A stretch of DNA of 64,000 nt from Dactylorhiza incarnata (lineage: Eukaryota; Streptophyta; Magnoliopsida; Asparagales; Orchidaceae). Positions 1-12,313 of the stretch are shown piece by piece (the first letter of the stretch is position 1; every line of letters starts with the position of its first letter). Below the pieces are notes generated by a model that saw nothing but the letters and a program-made list of their open reading frames with translations, had not been told where the DNA came from and searched no databases. Both the position numbers and the translations under genes were made by a program. The stretch spans positions 9,280,001 through 9,344,000 of the forward strand of contig JAWHQI010000019.1 in the NCBI GenBank assembly GCA_033032865.1. The letters run 5' to 3'.

Positions 1-728
1 CAAACTTGGTTTGTGTACATGGAGTCCATTTCATATTTCATGGCCTCAAGCCACTTCTCGGAGTCGGGTCCTTTCATAGCCTCTTGGTAGGTTGCAGGCT
101 CATCATCATGATCCATAAGCAACACATTACCTATTTGAGTCATGAGAAATCCACATCTCTCAGGCTCAAATCTTGGTCTACCAGATCTACGTAGGACTTG
201 TGTTTCTTGAGCAGGCTCTCCAGCTACAACTTCTTGTAGTCCTTGCTCAGGTTCCAGTTCCGGTTTGTTCATTGTTTGTGGCTCTTGAACTTCTTAGTGT
301 TCTACCTTTGCAGTATTTCTGGATAAGAACTCTTTCTCCACAAAGACGCCAGTCCTTGCGATAAACACTTTGCCCTCAGACGGCAAGTAGAAGTAGTATC
401 CTTTGGTTTCCCTAGGATACCCCACGTGATAACATTTATCCAATTTGGGTTCCACCTTGTCAGGCATTTGACGTCGCACGTATGCCTCACAACCCCAAAT
501 CTTGATGAACGACATACTAGGACGCTTCCCAGTCCATATCTCATATGGTGTCTTTAGAACCATTTTCGTTGGAACTCAATTTAGTGTGAAAGCAGCAGTC
601 TCTAAAGCAAAACCCCAAAAGGAAACGGGCAAATCTGCATGACTCATCATCGATCGCACCATGTCTAACAAGGTACGATTCCTCCTCTCAGAAACACCAT
701 TATGTTGAGGTGTTTCGGGCGGAGTGAG
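1..728 (-). pseudogene. pol: CopA integrase C-terminus and start of reverse transcriptase
   Basis: This continues CopA in the same frame past the TAG at 729-731. PQHNGVSERRNRTL holds the third integrase acidic residue. A TGA near 575 replaces what is usually an arginine codon after TLN. The stretch KTPYEIWTGKRPS to about 294 is the usual copia integrase C-terminus. A TAA near 292 follows VEH, and the frame then reads on through RRSGRPRFEP to EAMKGPDSEKWLEAMKYEMDS, the N-terminal edge of copia RT, which leaves the window at base 1. The stops look like C-to-T changes. Confidence 0.75.
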
Positions 729-2477
729 CTATGATACAATACCACACTCTTTCAGATGATCACGAAACTCATGACTCAGATATTCGCCACCTCGATCAGA
801 TCGGAGTGCTTTTATCCTTTTTCCCAGTTGGTTCTCCACTTCATTTTTAAACACTTTGAACTTTTGAAAGGTCTCGGATTTGTTCTTCATAAGAAACACG
901 TATCTGTATCTACTGAAATCATCAGTAAATGTAACAAAGTAGTAGAACCCACCTATAGCCATAGAACTCATGGGTCCGCATACATCACTATGTATTATAC
1001 CCAAGAGATCATTATCCCTCTCATTACAACTAGTGAAAGGAGCTTTCGTCATCTTGCCCAACAAACATGACTCGCATCTCTCAAATGATTCATAATCAAA
1101 TGAGTCCAGTAGTCCATATTTATGGAGCTTGGATATGCGTTTCTCGTTTATATGGCCTAAACAACAATGCCAAAGGTACGTAGGATTCGAATCATTTGTT
1201 TTTAGTCTTTTAATATTTTCTATGTTATAGATCGGATGGTCTAAGTTCAAAACATATAAACCATTAAACATTTGGGCAACGCCATAACAAACATCATTCT
1301 TATAAATAGAACAACAATTGTTCTTAATTACGAAAGAAAAACCAATCATGTCCAAACATGAAATAGAAATAATGTTTCTAGTTATGGCCAGAACATAATA
1401 ACAATTATCTAGTTCTATTACAAGCCCTGTGGGCAAAGAAAGACGATACAATCCTACGGCAATGGCAGCAACTCTTGCTCCATTTCCAACGCGCAGGTCT
1501 ACCTCTCCTTTACCCAGCATTCTTCTCCTTGTCAGTTCCTGCACATTTATACAAATGTGAGAACCACATCCGGTATCCAATACCCAGGATGAAGGAGCAG
1601 AAAGGTTTATTTCTATAACGAAAATACCTGAAGTGGAAGTCATACTTCCCTTCTTCTTCTGCAGATCTTCTAGATACTGAGGACAATTCCTCCTCCAGTG
1701 CCCTGCCTTACCACAATGGCGGCACTTCCCTTCCTTAGCCAAACCTTTCTTTTTCAGTGCAGAAGACTTGCGATCAAGAGGAGACTTAGATCCAATCTTC
1801 GTCTTCTTAGATCCCTTGGCCTTGCCCTTGCTCTTATCCACCATCAATATGGGGCTGGCAGGCTTGACCTTCTTCATGTTATTCTCGGCAGTTCTCAACA
1901 TGCGAAGGAGCTCGGGCAGTGTCTTTTCTATTTCATTCATGTTATAGTTTAAGACGAACTGCTCAAAACTGTCCGGCAAAGATTTCAGGATCAGATCTGT
2001 GGCCAACTCTTGGCCCATGGGAAAACCCAGTTTTTCAAGGTTCTCTATATACCCAATCATCTTGAGTACGTGAGTCCCTACTGAGTCTCGAGCTACCATT
2101 TTGCACTGAAACAATGCCTTGGATATGTCAAACCTCTCTTGCCGGGCTTGCCCCTCGAACATTTTCTTGAGGCGCCCGATTATCACATAACCACACATGC
2201 TCTCGTGTTGCTTCTGAAGCTCAGAGGACATGGTAGCAAGCATGAGGCATTCCACATCCAAGGTATCATCTTGATACTTCTTGTAAGCATCTCTATCTGC
2301 TCTCGAAGCATTTCCGGTCGGCTCTGCAGGGGCTTCACCTTCCAAGACATAGAGCTTGCGCTCTTGCCTGAGAACAATTCTCAGGTTTTTGTACCAGTCG
2401 AGGAAGTTCATCCCGTTGAGCTTGTCCTTCTCAAGAATAGCTCTCAGGAACAGGGTGGAGTGAGATCAACTTGCCAT
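729..2477 (-). pseudogene. gag-pol: CopA gag-protease-integrase (5' half of polyprotein)
   Basis: Gag packages the RNA, protease cleaves the polyprotein, and integrase inserts the cDNA. The long open stretch is 560 codons from the ATG at 2411, but relatives normally start earlier: an ATG at 2475-2477 is in the same frame and is followed after two codons by a TGA. Visible parts are a gag domain beginning near NFLDWYKNLRIVLRQ, a zinc knuckle CRHCGKAGHWRRNC (CX2CX4HX4C), a copia protease site WVLDTGCGSHIC, the pre-integrase H and C residues (GHINEKR, CESCLLGK), and the first integrase acidic residues (HSDVCGP; SDRGGEY). It stops at TAG 729-731, where relatives have a glutamine before LTPPETPQHNGV, consistent with CAG to TAG. 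The copy is dead. Confidence 0.85.
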
Positions 2478-3181
2478 GGAAATTCTACAATGAATTTTGC
2501 AAAGTGAAATTTTAGTACTATATTTCAAAATACATTTTATATATTTTTAATAAGGACTTTTATTAAAGAGCTCCCACTATTTTAATCAAATCAACAACCC
2601 TTGATATCGATTCGGAGAGTTTATGCGAGCTACTCTCTTAGTGGAAAAGATCCATATTTCACCAACACAATGAGTCCGCTTTGGCGTTCCTCTCATAATG
2701 CGTTTATTTAGGTAGACAACATTTGTCAATTGCATCACTATGCAACTCTTGTATGGTTGGTGAATAACTCTTTATTCGCATCCATCATATGGAGCATGCC
2801 AACCCTATGCCTCTAGGCACTCAACCTTTGAGGTCACCTAGTTAAGTTAGACCCGATGTCGATAGTGGGATATCACAATTATCCGCTCGCACCCTTACCA
2901 AGATATGCACCTTGCTTTGGCAAGCCCACACTTCATCGATCGAGGCAGGAAGAGTGTCATCCATCGGAAGGCATCCGAATACTTAATATTAGATAAGGTT
3001 TTTTTTCTAAGTGATTAACATTTTAATCATGATTAACATTTAATCACAGTGCATAATCAGAAAATAAAATTACAACATTCACATTCCAGATACATCCCAG
3101 ATGTGCACAAAAATAGTTTATCAACACTTTGACAAAACAGGGCTAAATCCGAGCATTTAGAACACTTCTAAATCTCCAGAT
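2478..3181. other. Non-coding stretch between CopA gag and CopB
   Basis: No gene is seen. On the minus strand this is the leader expected upstream of CopA gag, and by position it may contain the remains of the CopA 5' LTR, but I could not fix LTR ends or a primer site. Near 3005-3055 there is an AT-rich patch with repeated ATTAAcat/TTAATCA words. Confidence 0.4.
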
Positions 3182-4211
3182 TTATAGTATTCTTGCAAAA
3201 TTTGGAGGCAAAATGCTGTCTTTAATCTTGGAGAAAAGAAGATTTGCCCAGTTACACTTCTTCCCATAAATCACTACTGTCATCAAGCAGAAGACATCTG
3301 CTGAGACATAACCCAAGCTACCTGTATGACACAGCAACACTTTGGAAATGATGTCTACCAACAACTTTCCTACATTATTCATTTTCTGCCTTCTAACTGT
3401 TGTAGCTGCTTTATCTATTCCACAGAAAATTACTGCCTTAACCCAATCAGCATCTTCTAGGATGTCCTCAGATTCTACCACTGGCAGTCTCAGATATTTG
3501 GAGAGAGACTTAGGGCTGATCTTGACCTTGAAATTGCCCACTGTAGATTTCATCCTTTTCCCATCCTTGTGAACCTTGCTATTAATAAAAAAGTCCTCTA
3601 CTTCTTTGAATAAAATACGACAGAGATGCTCAAGAACAAAGGTCAAACCTGCTGCATCTAGAAGATAGAACAAATTCTGAAACTCATCTGAGATTTGCCC
3701 AGTTACACTTCTTCCCATAAATCACTACTGTCATCAAGCAGAAGACATCTGCTGAGACATAACCCAAGCTACCTGTATGACACAGCAACACTTTGGAAAT
3801 GATGTCTACCAACAACTTTCCTACATTATTCATTTTCTGCCTTCTAACTGTTGTAGCTGCTTTATCTATTCCACAGAAAATTACTGCCTTAACCCAATCA
3901 GCATCTTCTAGGATGTCCTCAGATTCTACCACTGGCAGTCTCAGATATTTGGAGAGAGACTTAGGGCTGATCTTGACCTTGAAATTGCCCACTGTAGATT
4001 TCATCCTTTTCCCATCCTTGTGAACCTTGCTATTAATAAAAAAGTCCTCTACTTCTTTGAATAAAATACGACAGAGATGCTCAAGAACAAAGGTCAAACC
4101 TGCTGCATCTAGAAGATAGAACAAATTCTGAAACTCATCTGAGATTGAGCTGAGGCCTGCACGCACCAGCTCACTACCCACGCCGATCTTAGGCTTTGAA
4201 GGAGGCGCCAT
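3182..4211 (-). pseudogene. CopB accessory protein with internal duplication
   Basis: This is the N-terminal domain of the accessory protein family also seen in CopC and CopF. Function is unknown; by position in CopC and CopF the gene sits between pol and the 3' LTR. The start at 4211 gives MAPPSKPKIG, matching MAPK starts in the relatives. Shared features are an AGL-then-CRIL/CKLL-xE motif near residues 37-53, a GKLLVDIISKVLLC motif near 130, and a following W-A-x-x-L-F-x-x-I stretch. The first copy (4211 down to about 3690) runs into a second, nearly complete copy (3718-3182) because of a 451-bp tandem duplication. The second copy ends at LPPNFARIL before TAG, and the coiled-coil half seen in CopC is missing. 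A TATA box lies just upstream. It may resemble the plant transposon protein domain called Transposase_32; that is a guess from memory of the family. Confidence 0.6.
3239..4140. repeat. 451-bp direct tandem duplication
   Basis: The stretch 3239-3689, beginning agatttgcccagttacac, is repeated at 3690-4140. By eye the two copies are identical over their length, and the duplication carries most of the CopB accessory N-terminal domain. Outer flanks differ (caaaattt side versus gagctgagg side). Identity suggests a very recent event or an assembly error. Confidence 0.85.
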
Positions 4212-4266
4212 TGATCGAGAGGAGATCGAAGAATGAGAGCTAAAAGAGAGAAATCGTGTTTGATAG

Positions 4267-4274
4267 TTTATATA
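4267..4274 (-). promoter_or_regulatory. TATA box of CopB accessory gene
   Basis: TATATAAA on the minus strand, about 55 bases upstream of the ATG at 4211. It lies directly against the CopC LTR end at 4277, so whatever was further upstream was displaced by that insertion. Confidence 0.5.
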
Positions 4275-4276
4275 GG

Positions 4277-5541
4277 TGTAGTCAATAATACCTAGAGGGG
4301 GGGGGGGGTGAATAGGTTTTACTTAATTTATTTCTACAAACCTAATGTTTCTAGCTGCAGAAAGTATGATCACAGAAAACACACAAGGATGTATAGAGGT
4401 TCCTCAAGACAGGGTGTCTTGAGTAGTCCTCTTTCCCACTTCACCTTTCTAACAATGAGTTAGACACGGCCACAAACTTCAATCTCGGCTCCACGAGCTT
4501 ACACCACAAGTTCCTCAGAACTTCTCAGATCAAGAGTGATCCTACCTCAGGCACAGCAGCCCTACACTCAGGCTCAACAGCCCTACACTTAGGCTCAACA
4601 GCCCTACTCCTCAGGCTCAGCAGCCCTACTGCTCAGAGTTATGAACTCCTACAACTCAGAAATCCCACAGATTCCTTACCTCAGACTTGTCAAGAAGTCC
4701 TACTGCTCAAGTTGTCAACACAGCTTTACACTCAGGCTCAACAGCCTTTAACTCAGGCAACAATGCCTTACAAAGAAATAATAGAGTTTGGGATGGATAC
4801 AAGCGACGAAAGGATTTACTCTTAGGTCTTCTGGATCCTTTCTTCAGATCTGAAGACAATCGCTCCAGATTTATATCCCCTTGATCTTCTTCTTCAGTAC
4901 AGTCGAAGATCAACTTGCCCTTCTTGAGTTTGTACAGGAAAAGCTATCTAATCTCCCTTAGAAGATTAACTTCAGCTGCAGAGAACGATTTTGACAGGCT
5001 GAATCGTGAATGCCCGATTGCGGCGTGTTGCAAAAGCTTCTTAATCGAATAGTAACCTTTGATGTGCCCTAACATCTCCTTTTATACCCCCAGAAGGCTT
5101 CAACGGTTATATCGATCCTCCTGACACGCTATGGAGCTGAGTTGACTTGCTTTTCACCTTTCAAATATCATTTGCGCCAAAAGCAGATCCCGTCAAAACG
5201 TTTGGATCTGTCTCATCGGTTGGGCTGAGACAGCATCCAGTCTCAGCGGCAGCTCCAGTCCCCTTCTCAGCGGTTGTTCCAGTATTCTTCTCAGTGGACC
5301 CGCTGAGACGGCTCCTCGTCTCAGCGGTTCTGACCCATCGTCTCAGCGGTTATGCTGAGACAGATCTTCATCTTCTTGTGGATGATTCCTTCTTGTCTAA
5401 GGCCATGTTTGGCCCTTCCTTTTGAGTTACCTGTGTATGCATATTCTACACAAGTGTAGCTTTGTTAGATACAATATGTCCTTAGCATTAGGAGTGATGC
5501 CTCTTCAAATCAAGGTTATATTGAGGACAATATACCCAACA
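4277..5541 (-). repeat. CopC 3' LTR
   Basis: On the minus strand it starts TGTTGGGTATATTG at 5541, right after a purine tract, and ends near 4277 with ...GACTACA. The end beside CCTAGAGGG-poly(G)-TGAATAGG matches the end of the CopE LTR. A TATA box (TATAAAA on minus, 5086-5080) marks the promoter. Words such as GTCTCAGCGG recur at about 5205-5365, and CAACAGCCCTACACTCAGGCT-like units recur at 4545-4760. The left boundary is inferred from the CopE comparison and could be off by a few bases; no target duplication can be tested because the other end is missing. Confidence 0.8.
4297..4308. repeat. Poly(G) run in CopC LTR terminus
   Basis: Twelve G residues. The equivalent position in CopF and CopD LTRs holds 6-7 and 16, so the tract is length-variable. 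Confidence 0.9.
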
Positions 5542-5556
5542 ATCTCCCCCTATTTG
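5542..5556 (-). other. CopC polypurine tract
   Basis: CAAATAGGGGGAGAT on the minus strand, immediately before the LTR start TGTTGGG. It primes plus-strand cDNA synthesis. The same tract is found in CopE and CopF. Confidence 0.85.
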
Positions 5557-6128
5557 AAGAAGGCAGAACATCCCCAATGCTAAGGTCCATTAACAATAGA
5601 AATCTTATCACAGAAAAAAAATGATCTTATAGAAAGTGATCTCTGATGCATAGGACCTAACACTCGAAGCGTAAGCACAAGCATCAGCATAAGCATGAGT
5701 ATAAGTATTAGCATAAGCATAAGCATAAGCCCTTTCTCCCCTTTCTCCAGCATTGGTCCAGCATTGGTACTGGACCTTTCTTCCCCTTTTTGCCTTGTTC
5801 AACCTAAACTTACTATCTCCCTCTTTATTTGTTATGTAGAGAGGGATAACAGTTATAGATCCCTTTGGATCAAACTACAGTCTATCCTGTACACACTTAG
5901 CATGTGCCAACTACCCCTCAGCCTGAGTGAGGAATTTACTCCCCCTCAATCTGAGCATTCCATCTAAGTATTGAATTCTAGAGATAATAAATGCAGAGTA
6001 CTTATATCAATAGTAACAAACATGATATTATGATCAGAATATGATATTTCATTTTACTTTAACTGTTCAGTACATATATAGAAAAGAAAATTCAACTAGT
6101 AGTTATTTATTGAATCCAACACAAAATG
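5557..6128. other. CopC 3' untranslated stretch with AGCATA microsatellite
   Basis: No gene. At about 5668-5730 there is an imperfect (ATAAGC)n microsatellite. The remainder is AT-rich spacer between the accessory gene stop and the purine tract. Confidence 0.7.
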
Positions 6129-8671
6129 TCAAGTCTGGGTGTTCTGAGATTGACCCTTGGAAGAGCTTTCTCCTTTTGTAGACTTTCTTTTCCTAGCTTC
6201 TTCAGCAGCCTTCATCTGCTCCTTTACTTTGAAATACAGAAGTGGCTTGGGAAGATATCTTGGGGGAATCCTTAGAGGAGTTTCCCTTCTTACCATGTTT
6301 TCTTTGAGAATACTTTCCCTTAAGGATTCCCTTTCAAGGTGTTTGATCCACTCTACAGCTGAGTAGACATGGTCAATGTCCTTCATTGGATTGCCATGGC
6401 TCACCCAGGTATTGACAACAATTGTGTCCAACTCCAGATTGTCATCATCATGGAGTGGGTCCTCTAGTTTTTCCATTCTTTTCTGTGCCATGTATTCTTC
6501 AGCAGTTTGAATACCTTCTACCCTTCTCCTTTTTGCTGCTCTCTCATCAGCAATCAGATTTGATTGACTTTGGAAGTCAAAATCTTCATCTCTGCTAGGG
6601 TTCAGGATTGGTAGATTCAAAGCAACTCTTGTTCCTTGCAGCACTTTTAGACTTGTGTCCCATTGAGTGTCAGTGGCCTTTCTGACCATTGCAAGGATAT
6701 TTTCTTGAATAGTGCTGGAGGCATTGTTGACCACTTCCACCACTTGCTTGCTTGCTGCTTCTTGGTTGGACAGTATCAGTTTGTGTGAGGATTCCATGTT
6801 GTTATATAACTGGATGTGTGCTCCTTTCAGCTTAGCATGTAGATTTGTAATCTTCTCCTCCCCTGCTTTGCTGTTTTCCACTATTTTCTTCTCTATTTCA
6901 GAGTGTTGATGAATTATGGATTGGGAGAGAGTCTGAAAGGTGCTGTCCACATCATACAAAATACTTTCCTTGACCTGGTCGATGTGGGACTTGACCTGGC
7001 TGCAGGATGTGGTGACCACTGGTGCCATCCTTGTCACTGCATTTTCCCAGACATTTTGATTTTTGTAAAGATGATTCTTTACATATGTGATGTCCTTTGT
7101 GGAATCCCCTTGATGGGCTGCAATATCCTTCAGAACTGTGTGCTGGGCAGCAACAGTATTTTTGGCCATTTCAAACCATCGTGTCATCTGCAGAAGGATG
7201 TGATCTGATGCATTTTTTACATCATTCACTTGGGTATTCAGTTCAGTTCTAACTGCAGCCATTCTTGACTGCATTCATTCCTCACTGGCCTGGATCTCCT
7301 GAGACAATGCAGCTCTTGATGTATACAGTTCATCCCTTATCTGAGTAGAAGCAACTTGTATTCTTTCAGCAACAAGTTCTTTTACTGACAACATCTGACC
7401 CTCAATTATGATTTGTATTGAGGTCAACAAGGCTGATGTATCCAGAACAGCAACTGGTCTTTCCTGGACCAATTCTTTTTCAGCCAATTCTTCACCTTCA
7501 CTTTGAGCATTGGCTCTTTCATCATCAGGAATTTGCTCCCCCTCAGATGGGGCCTTTAGGGCACTTTGTAGATTTGGAGGGTTAGGTCCTGTTGATGTTC
7601 CCCCACACTATCATACTCATCTCCTCCTTCATAGGCTGGGCTATGCTCCCCCTCACTGAGGGCATCCTTAGGAAGAGAATTTTGTCTAAGGTCACTTAGG
7701 GTAGGTGATTTCATCAGTTCATCTCCAGCTGGAGGAACAGCTGGATCAGCATTCATCTGAGTTGGCTCACAATGGAGCTCAACTCTTCCTTGAGGCTCAT
7801 GATCCCTTCTTCTCCTGGGAACATCTTCACTATCAATGTCCATTTGGTTGCTGGCAGATCTTTGATCAGACCTATGACTTTCTTCATTGTCAGATCCAGC
7901 TGACTTTGAGGATGAATTCTTCTGGGATACTGCTTTCTTCTTTTACTTTGCCACAGATGGCTGGCTCATAGGGAGCACCCTGGAGAACCTATCCAGAGTC
8001 TTAATGCCCATTCTTTTGAGGTAATGGAGATTTGACCCCTTGGAGTTTGCAAAGGTCTCAGAATAACTATTCTGTAGGTACAGAGATAGTATTCTTCCCA
8101 TATTGGGGGCTAGAAGAGATTCCTTTATCCTTTGAAAGATGATTTCTCCCCATGAGGTTCTCTTGCACAGAATGATCCGCGTCATTAAGTCAAATATGAA
8201 CTGTGAGACAGTGTCATGCGAACCAGGCTTGCATAGGATAGCTTTGCCCACAATATCAGACAACAGCTTCCCCTGTTGATTGAAGAACTTCCTTCTTAGA
8301 CAACTGGTCTTAGTGTCACTGTATCCTGTCCACTTTAGAGCAAACATCTTATCCTCTTCAGATATCTCCTCCTCTTCAGTCTTACTGCAGGGAGTTAATT
8401 TCAACCCCTTCTCCAACCAATTAGCTGTAATCTTTATCTTCTCGCCTCCTATCTTGGACATCAGGATGGTTTTGGATGGAGACAGTTTGACATGGTTGAA
8501 CCACTCCAGAACTTCAGTTTTGAGAATGCGGCATGGTTTAGATATCATGTGCTCCAGACCTTGAGCTTCCAATAGATGAATCACATGTCGAATTTCTTCT
8601 GAGGCATGAGAGAATCCATCTCTTACGATTTCGTAGCCTTCCAGGAGATCTTTCGAGCTTTTTGGCGCCAT
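6129..8671 (-). pseudogene. CopC accessory protein, three-part reading frame
   Basis: The start at 8671 gives MAPKSSKDLL. The N-terminal domain (about 240 residues) has LLEAQGLEHMISKPCRIL and GKLLSDIVGKAILC, shared with CopB and CopF. A TAA follows SVAK, and the same frame continues with a Ser/acidic linker from about 7940. A frameshift lies near 7580, then the frame resumes (AEKELVQERP). A TGA at 7275-7277 is followed in frame by 381 open codons: a long helical, probably coiled-coil region, a basic patch AAKRRRVEG that could be a nuclear signal, and a Lys/Ser-rich tail. Intact, the protein would be roughly 840 residues. I see no signal peptide or membrane segment, so an envelope role is unlikely. 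Function unknown. Confidence 0.6.
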
Positions 8672-8768
8672 AGAAGCAGAGAATCGATGCGCTGAGACGG
8701 AAGAGAAGATGAATCGTCTCGATGGCTAAGGGTTTGGATTTGTGGTTTGTTTTAGTTTACAGTGTGTC

Positions 8769-8776
8769 TATTTATA
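8769..8776 (-). promoter_or_regulatory. TATA box of CopC accessory gene
   Basis: TATAAATA on the minus strand, about 100 bases upstream of the ATG at 8671. Its presence suggests the accessory gene is transcribed separately from the LTR transcript. Confidence 0.5.
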
Positions 8777-9160
8777 GGTTTTTAGTTTCGATTTTATTAA
8801 CCCTAGGTTTTTAGACTTGATTACCTTATTGTTTCAAGGATTTCGGGGTTAATTAACAGATGTCATGTTGAACATATCCCGTCTCAGCTGTTCAGCTGAG
8901 ACGGAGACCTAGGCCGCTGGGATAGTAAAGTGTCAACCGCTGGGACAGTTTCCTCATCTCAGCGGTTCAGCTGGGATTTTCTCAGCTGATTCAGCTAAAC
9001 ATACTACTGTACTTTAGCTGATCTTAAGGTTTAGACCTAGTCTAGATATTTTGGTTGAATAGTTGTTTTAGACATGTCACTGAGTTGTAGTGTAGAGTAA
9101 AGTAAAGTTTCATAATGTACTATTTAGAATGGATTATAGTGACAGCTACTACATTTAGGT
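8777..9160. repeat. CopC spacer with GTCTCAGC inverted-repeat words
   Basis: No gene. At 8879-8904 a 12-base arm CCGTCTCAGCTG and its exact reverse complement are separated by TT. Further CCGCTGGGA and CTCAGCGGTTCAGCTGGGA words follow to about 9000. The same GTCTCAGCGG words occur in the CopC LTR at 5205-5365, so the cluster lies both in the LTR and upstream of the accessory gene promoter. Confidence 0.75.
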
Positions 9161-12100
9161 CTATTCCATACTAAGCATGCCAAGTTCAATTTTAAAGGCA
9201 TTAAACTTAGATTCATCCAGTGGCTTTGTAAAGATATCAGCTACTTGCTTGTCAGTGGGGACAAATTCAAGACAGATATCTTTACATTCTACATGTTCTC
9301 TAATAAAATGATATCTAATCTCTATGTGCTTAGTCCTGCTATGAGAGACAGGATTCTTAGCAATAGATATTGCACTGGATGAATCACAATACAAAGGAGA
9401 TTCCCTTACCTTGAGGTTGTAGTCCTCCAACTGATGTTGTGTCCAAAGGAGTTGTGCACAACAGCTTCCTGCAGCAATGTATTCAGATTTAGCTGTGGAT
9501 ATTGCCACACTGGTTTGTTTCTTGCTGCTCCAAGATATCAATCTTCTCCCAAGGAATTGACAGGTACCACTTGTACTCTTCCTGTCATCTTTGCAACCTG
9601 CAAAATCTGCATCTGAAAAGCCTGTTAGTTCAAAGTCATTGTTCTTAGGGTACCAAAGGCCAAGATGCAAGCTGCCCTTAAGGTATCTCAAAATCCTCTT
9701 CACAGAGGTGTAGTGAGATTCCTTAGGACAGGCTTGATACCTAGCACAAACACATGTAGAATACATAATATCTGGCCTACTAGCAGTTAAGTTCAATAGA
9801 GATCCAATGATACATCTGTACATGGACTCATCAAAGGCCTTCCCCTTTTCATCCTTATCTAATGATACATTGGACCCCATGGGTGTTCTCATGGTGGAGG
9901 CTGATTCCATCCCAAATTTCTTGATGAGCTCCTTAGTGTACTTGGTCTGGGAGATGAAAATTCCATCATCAGACTGTTTCACTTGGAGCCCAAGGAAATA
10001 TTTGAGCTCACCCATACTGCTCATTTCAAACTCCCCCTGCATTAGATTGGCAAATCTCCTGCAGAGGTTGTCATCAGTAGACCCAAAGATTATGCCATCA
10101 ACATAAATTTGGACAAAGAGACACTTAACCCTTGTTTCCCTAAGAAATAATGTGCTATCAATCTTTCCCCTCATGAACTTGTTCTTGAGGAGAAAGTTGG
10201 ACAAAGTCTCATACCAAGCTCTTGGAGCTTGCTTGAGACCTTATAATGCTTTCCTAAGAAGGTAAACATGTGAAGATAGGGTTGGATGCACAAAACCTGA
10301 AGGCTGTTCAACATATACCTCTTCCTTCAAGTCTCCATTGAGGAAGGCTGATTTGACATCCATCTGGTAGACTTTGAACCCCTTGTGGGCAGCATAGGCA
10401 AGGAATAGCCTAATTGCTTCCAATCTTGCAACTGGAGCAAAGGTTTGATCAAAGTTTATACCTTCATCTTGCTTGTATCCTTTGGCAACTAATCTGGCCT
10501 TGTTCTTGATGATTGTACCATTCTCATCAAGCTTGTTTCTGTATACCCATTTGGTGCTAATCACATTGTGTCCCTGAGGTCTTGGCACCATCTTCCAAAC
10601 TTTGCATCTCTTGAATTGTAGGAGCTCTTCTTGCATGGCTTCAATCCAGAATGTGTCTTGATTGGCCTCTTCAAACTTCTTGGGCTCCATTTGAGAAAGG
10701 AAGCTCAAGAATAGTGCTTCATTATGAGCTCTACTTCTTGTCAATATGCCTTGGGTATGATCTCCAATTATTAGATCTCTTGGATGATCTCTCAGGTGCC
10801 TTGCAGCAGCAGGAAGAGGGTCCTCTGGTGGTTGTGTTTGTTCCACTGGATCAGCTATGATTTCACCATCTTGTACATCTTCTTCTTCTGGAATTGCAGC
10901 AGCTGTTTGTGTTTTGCTGCTGCTGGGCTTGTCTTGGACATTCAGCTCATTCATCCCTTCTTCATTTCCTGCCAAAATAGAAGAACTAGACCATTCTTTG
11001 TAGAGAAGGTTGGTCTCATCAAATACAACATGCATAGATTCTTCTACAACATGGGTTTTCTTGTTATAAACTCTATAAGCTCTACTATGTGAGCTATATC
11101 CAACTAGAATCCCCACATTGCATTTTTCTGCAAACTTTGTTAATTGAGATTTTACATTATTTAGAATGAAGCATTTGCAACCAAAGATTCTAAAGTAAGA
11201 AATTGTAGGTTGTTTGCCTTTCAGAATCTCATAAGGGGTTTTCCCAAGGAACTTATTGATGGAGGCTCTATTGAGAACATAACAGGATGTATTGACTGCC
11301 TCAACCCAGAAGTATTCTGGGAGTGAGGAGTCACTAAGCAATGTTCTCCCAGCTTCTATCAAGGTCCTATTCCTCCCCTCAGCCACACCATTTTGCTGTG
11401 GAGTCCTTGGGGAGGAGAACTCTTGAGTGATACCAAATTCTTGACAAAATTTTGTCATGGCATGAGATTGAAATTCTGTGCCATGGTCAGTTCTTGTCCT
11501 GACCACAGTACATTGTAGATCATTCTGAATAGCCTTGACATAATTTATTAAGACATGTAAGGTATCAGACTTCTTCTTAAGGAAGAATACCCATGTATAC
11601 TTTGAATGATCATCTACAATTACCAAAGTATACAACTTCCCACCTAAGCTCTGAATTGGCAAAGGACCAAACAAGTCCATGTGCAATAGATATAAACACC
11701 TTTCAGTATCCTTGGAGCCAATACTTTTAAAGGTGGTCCTAGTTTGCTTACCCATTTGGCAAGCATGACAGGGGCCACTTTTAACACATTTTAGATTAGG
11801 ACTATTTCTAACAAGGTTTTTAGAAAATAATCTATACATTGTCTTATAGTTAATGTGGGCAAGTCTCTTGTGCCATTGGACACAGAGAGACTCACTTTCA
11901 TTAGCTACAAGACACACAGAGGAAATAGAATAATCGCAAATGAAGTCTAAGCAATAAACATTCCCACTCCTAGTGCCCGAGAGAATGGTCTCCAAGTCAT
12001 TAGACTTTTTGATCAAGCACTTGTCATTGTGGAATTCAATGACATAGCCTAAGTCACAAAGTTGGCTTATGCTTACAAGGTTGTGTTGGAACCCTTCAAC

Positions 12101-12313
12101 ATAAGCTACCCTTGTAATTGAGACTATGCCATTTGAAATCATACCATATCCTTTGGTGACCCCCTTTTCTGATCCACCAAAAATAACCTTAGGTCCATTC
12201 TTCACTGGATGGTAATCCTTTAGAAGATCCTTAGTTCCTGTCATGTGCCTTGAGCACCCACTGTCCAAGTACCATATTTGGTTGACACTGGTACTTGAAC
12301 TAACCTGCAACAC
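9161..12313 (-). pseudogene. pol: CopC pol: protease, integrase, RT, RNase H
   Basis: Two open stretches in one frame (12313-10241, 690 codons; 10204-9161, 347 codons) are separated by a TAA at 10241-10243, where copia RT normally reads ALYGLKQAP, so Tyr became stop. Parts in order: protease [12 protein letters not shown] (near residue 20); pre-integrase HKRLAH and CHACQMGK; integrase core [18 protein letters not shown] and [17 protein letters not shown] from [12 protein letters not shown] with [12 protein letters not shown]; RNase H with CDSSSAISIAKNPV and the terminal ADIFTKPL. The polymerase box reads YVDG rather than YVDD (codon at 10094-10096 is GGC): the second catalytic aspartate is lost, so this RT should be inactive even without the stop. 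Confidence 0.9.

Larger units (their letters stand above)
1..2477 (-). mobile_element. CopA: decayed Ty1/copia fragment, left part off the window
   Basis: Gag, protease, integrase and the start of reverse transcriptase follow each other in copia order on the minus strand, so the element reads right to left and its RT, RNase H and 3' LTR lie beyond base 1. I could not identify a primer site complementary to tRNA-Met or a clear 5' LTR to the right of the gag start. It is not closely related to the SIRE-like copia elements elsewhere in the window: its gag begins with a different sequence and it shares none of their LTR words. Confidence 0.85.

Noticed and set aside
6129..8671. Envelope-like gene in CopC, by analogy with SIRE1
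   Set aside because: The position fits, but there is no signal peptide or membrane segment, and the protein is coiled-coil with a basic patch.
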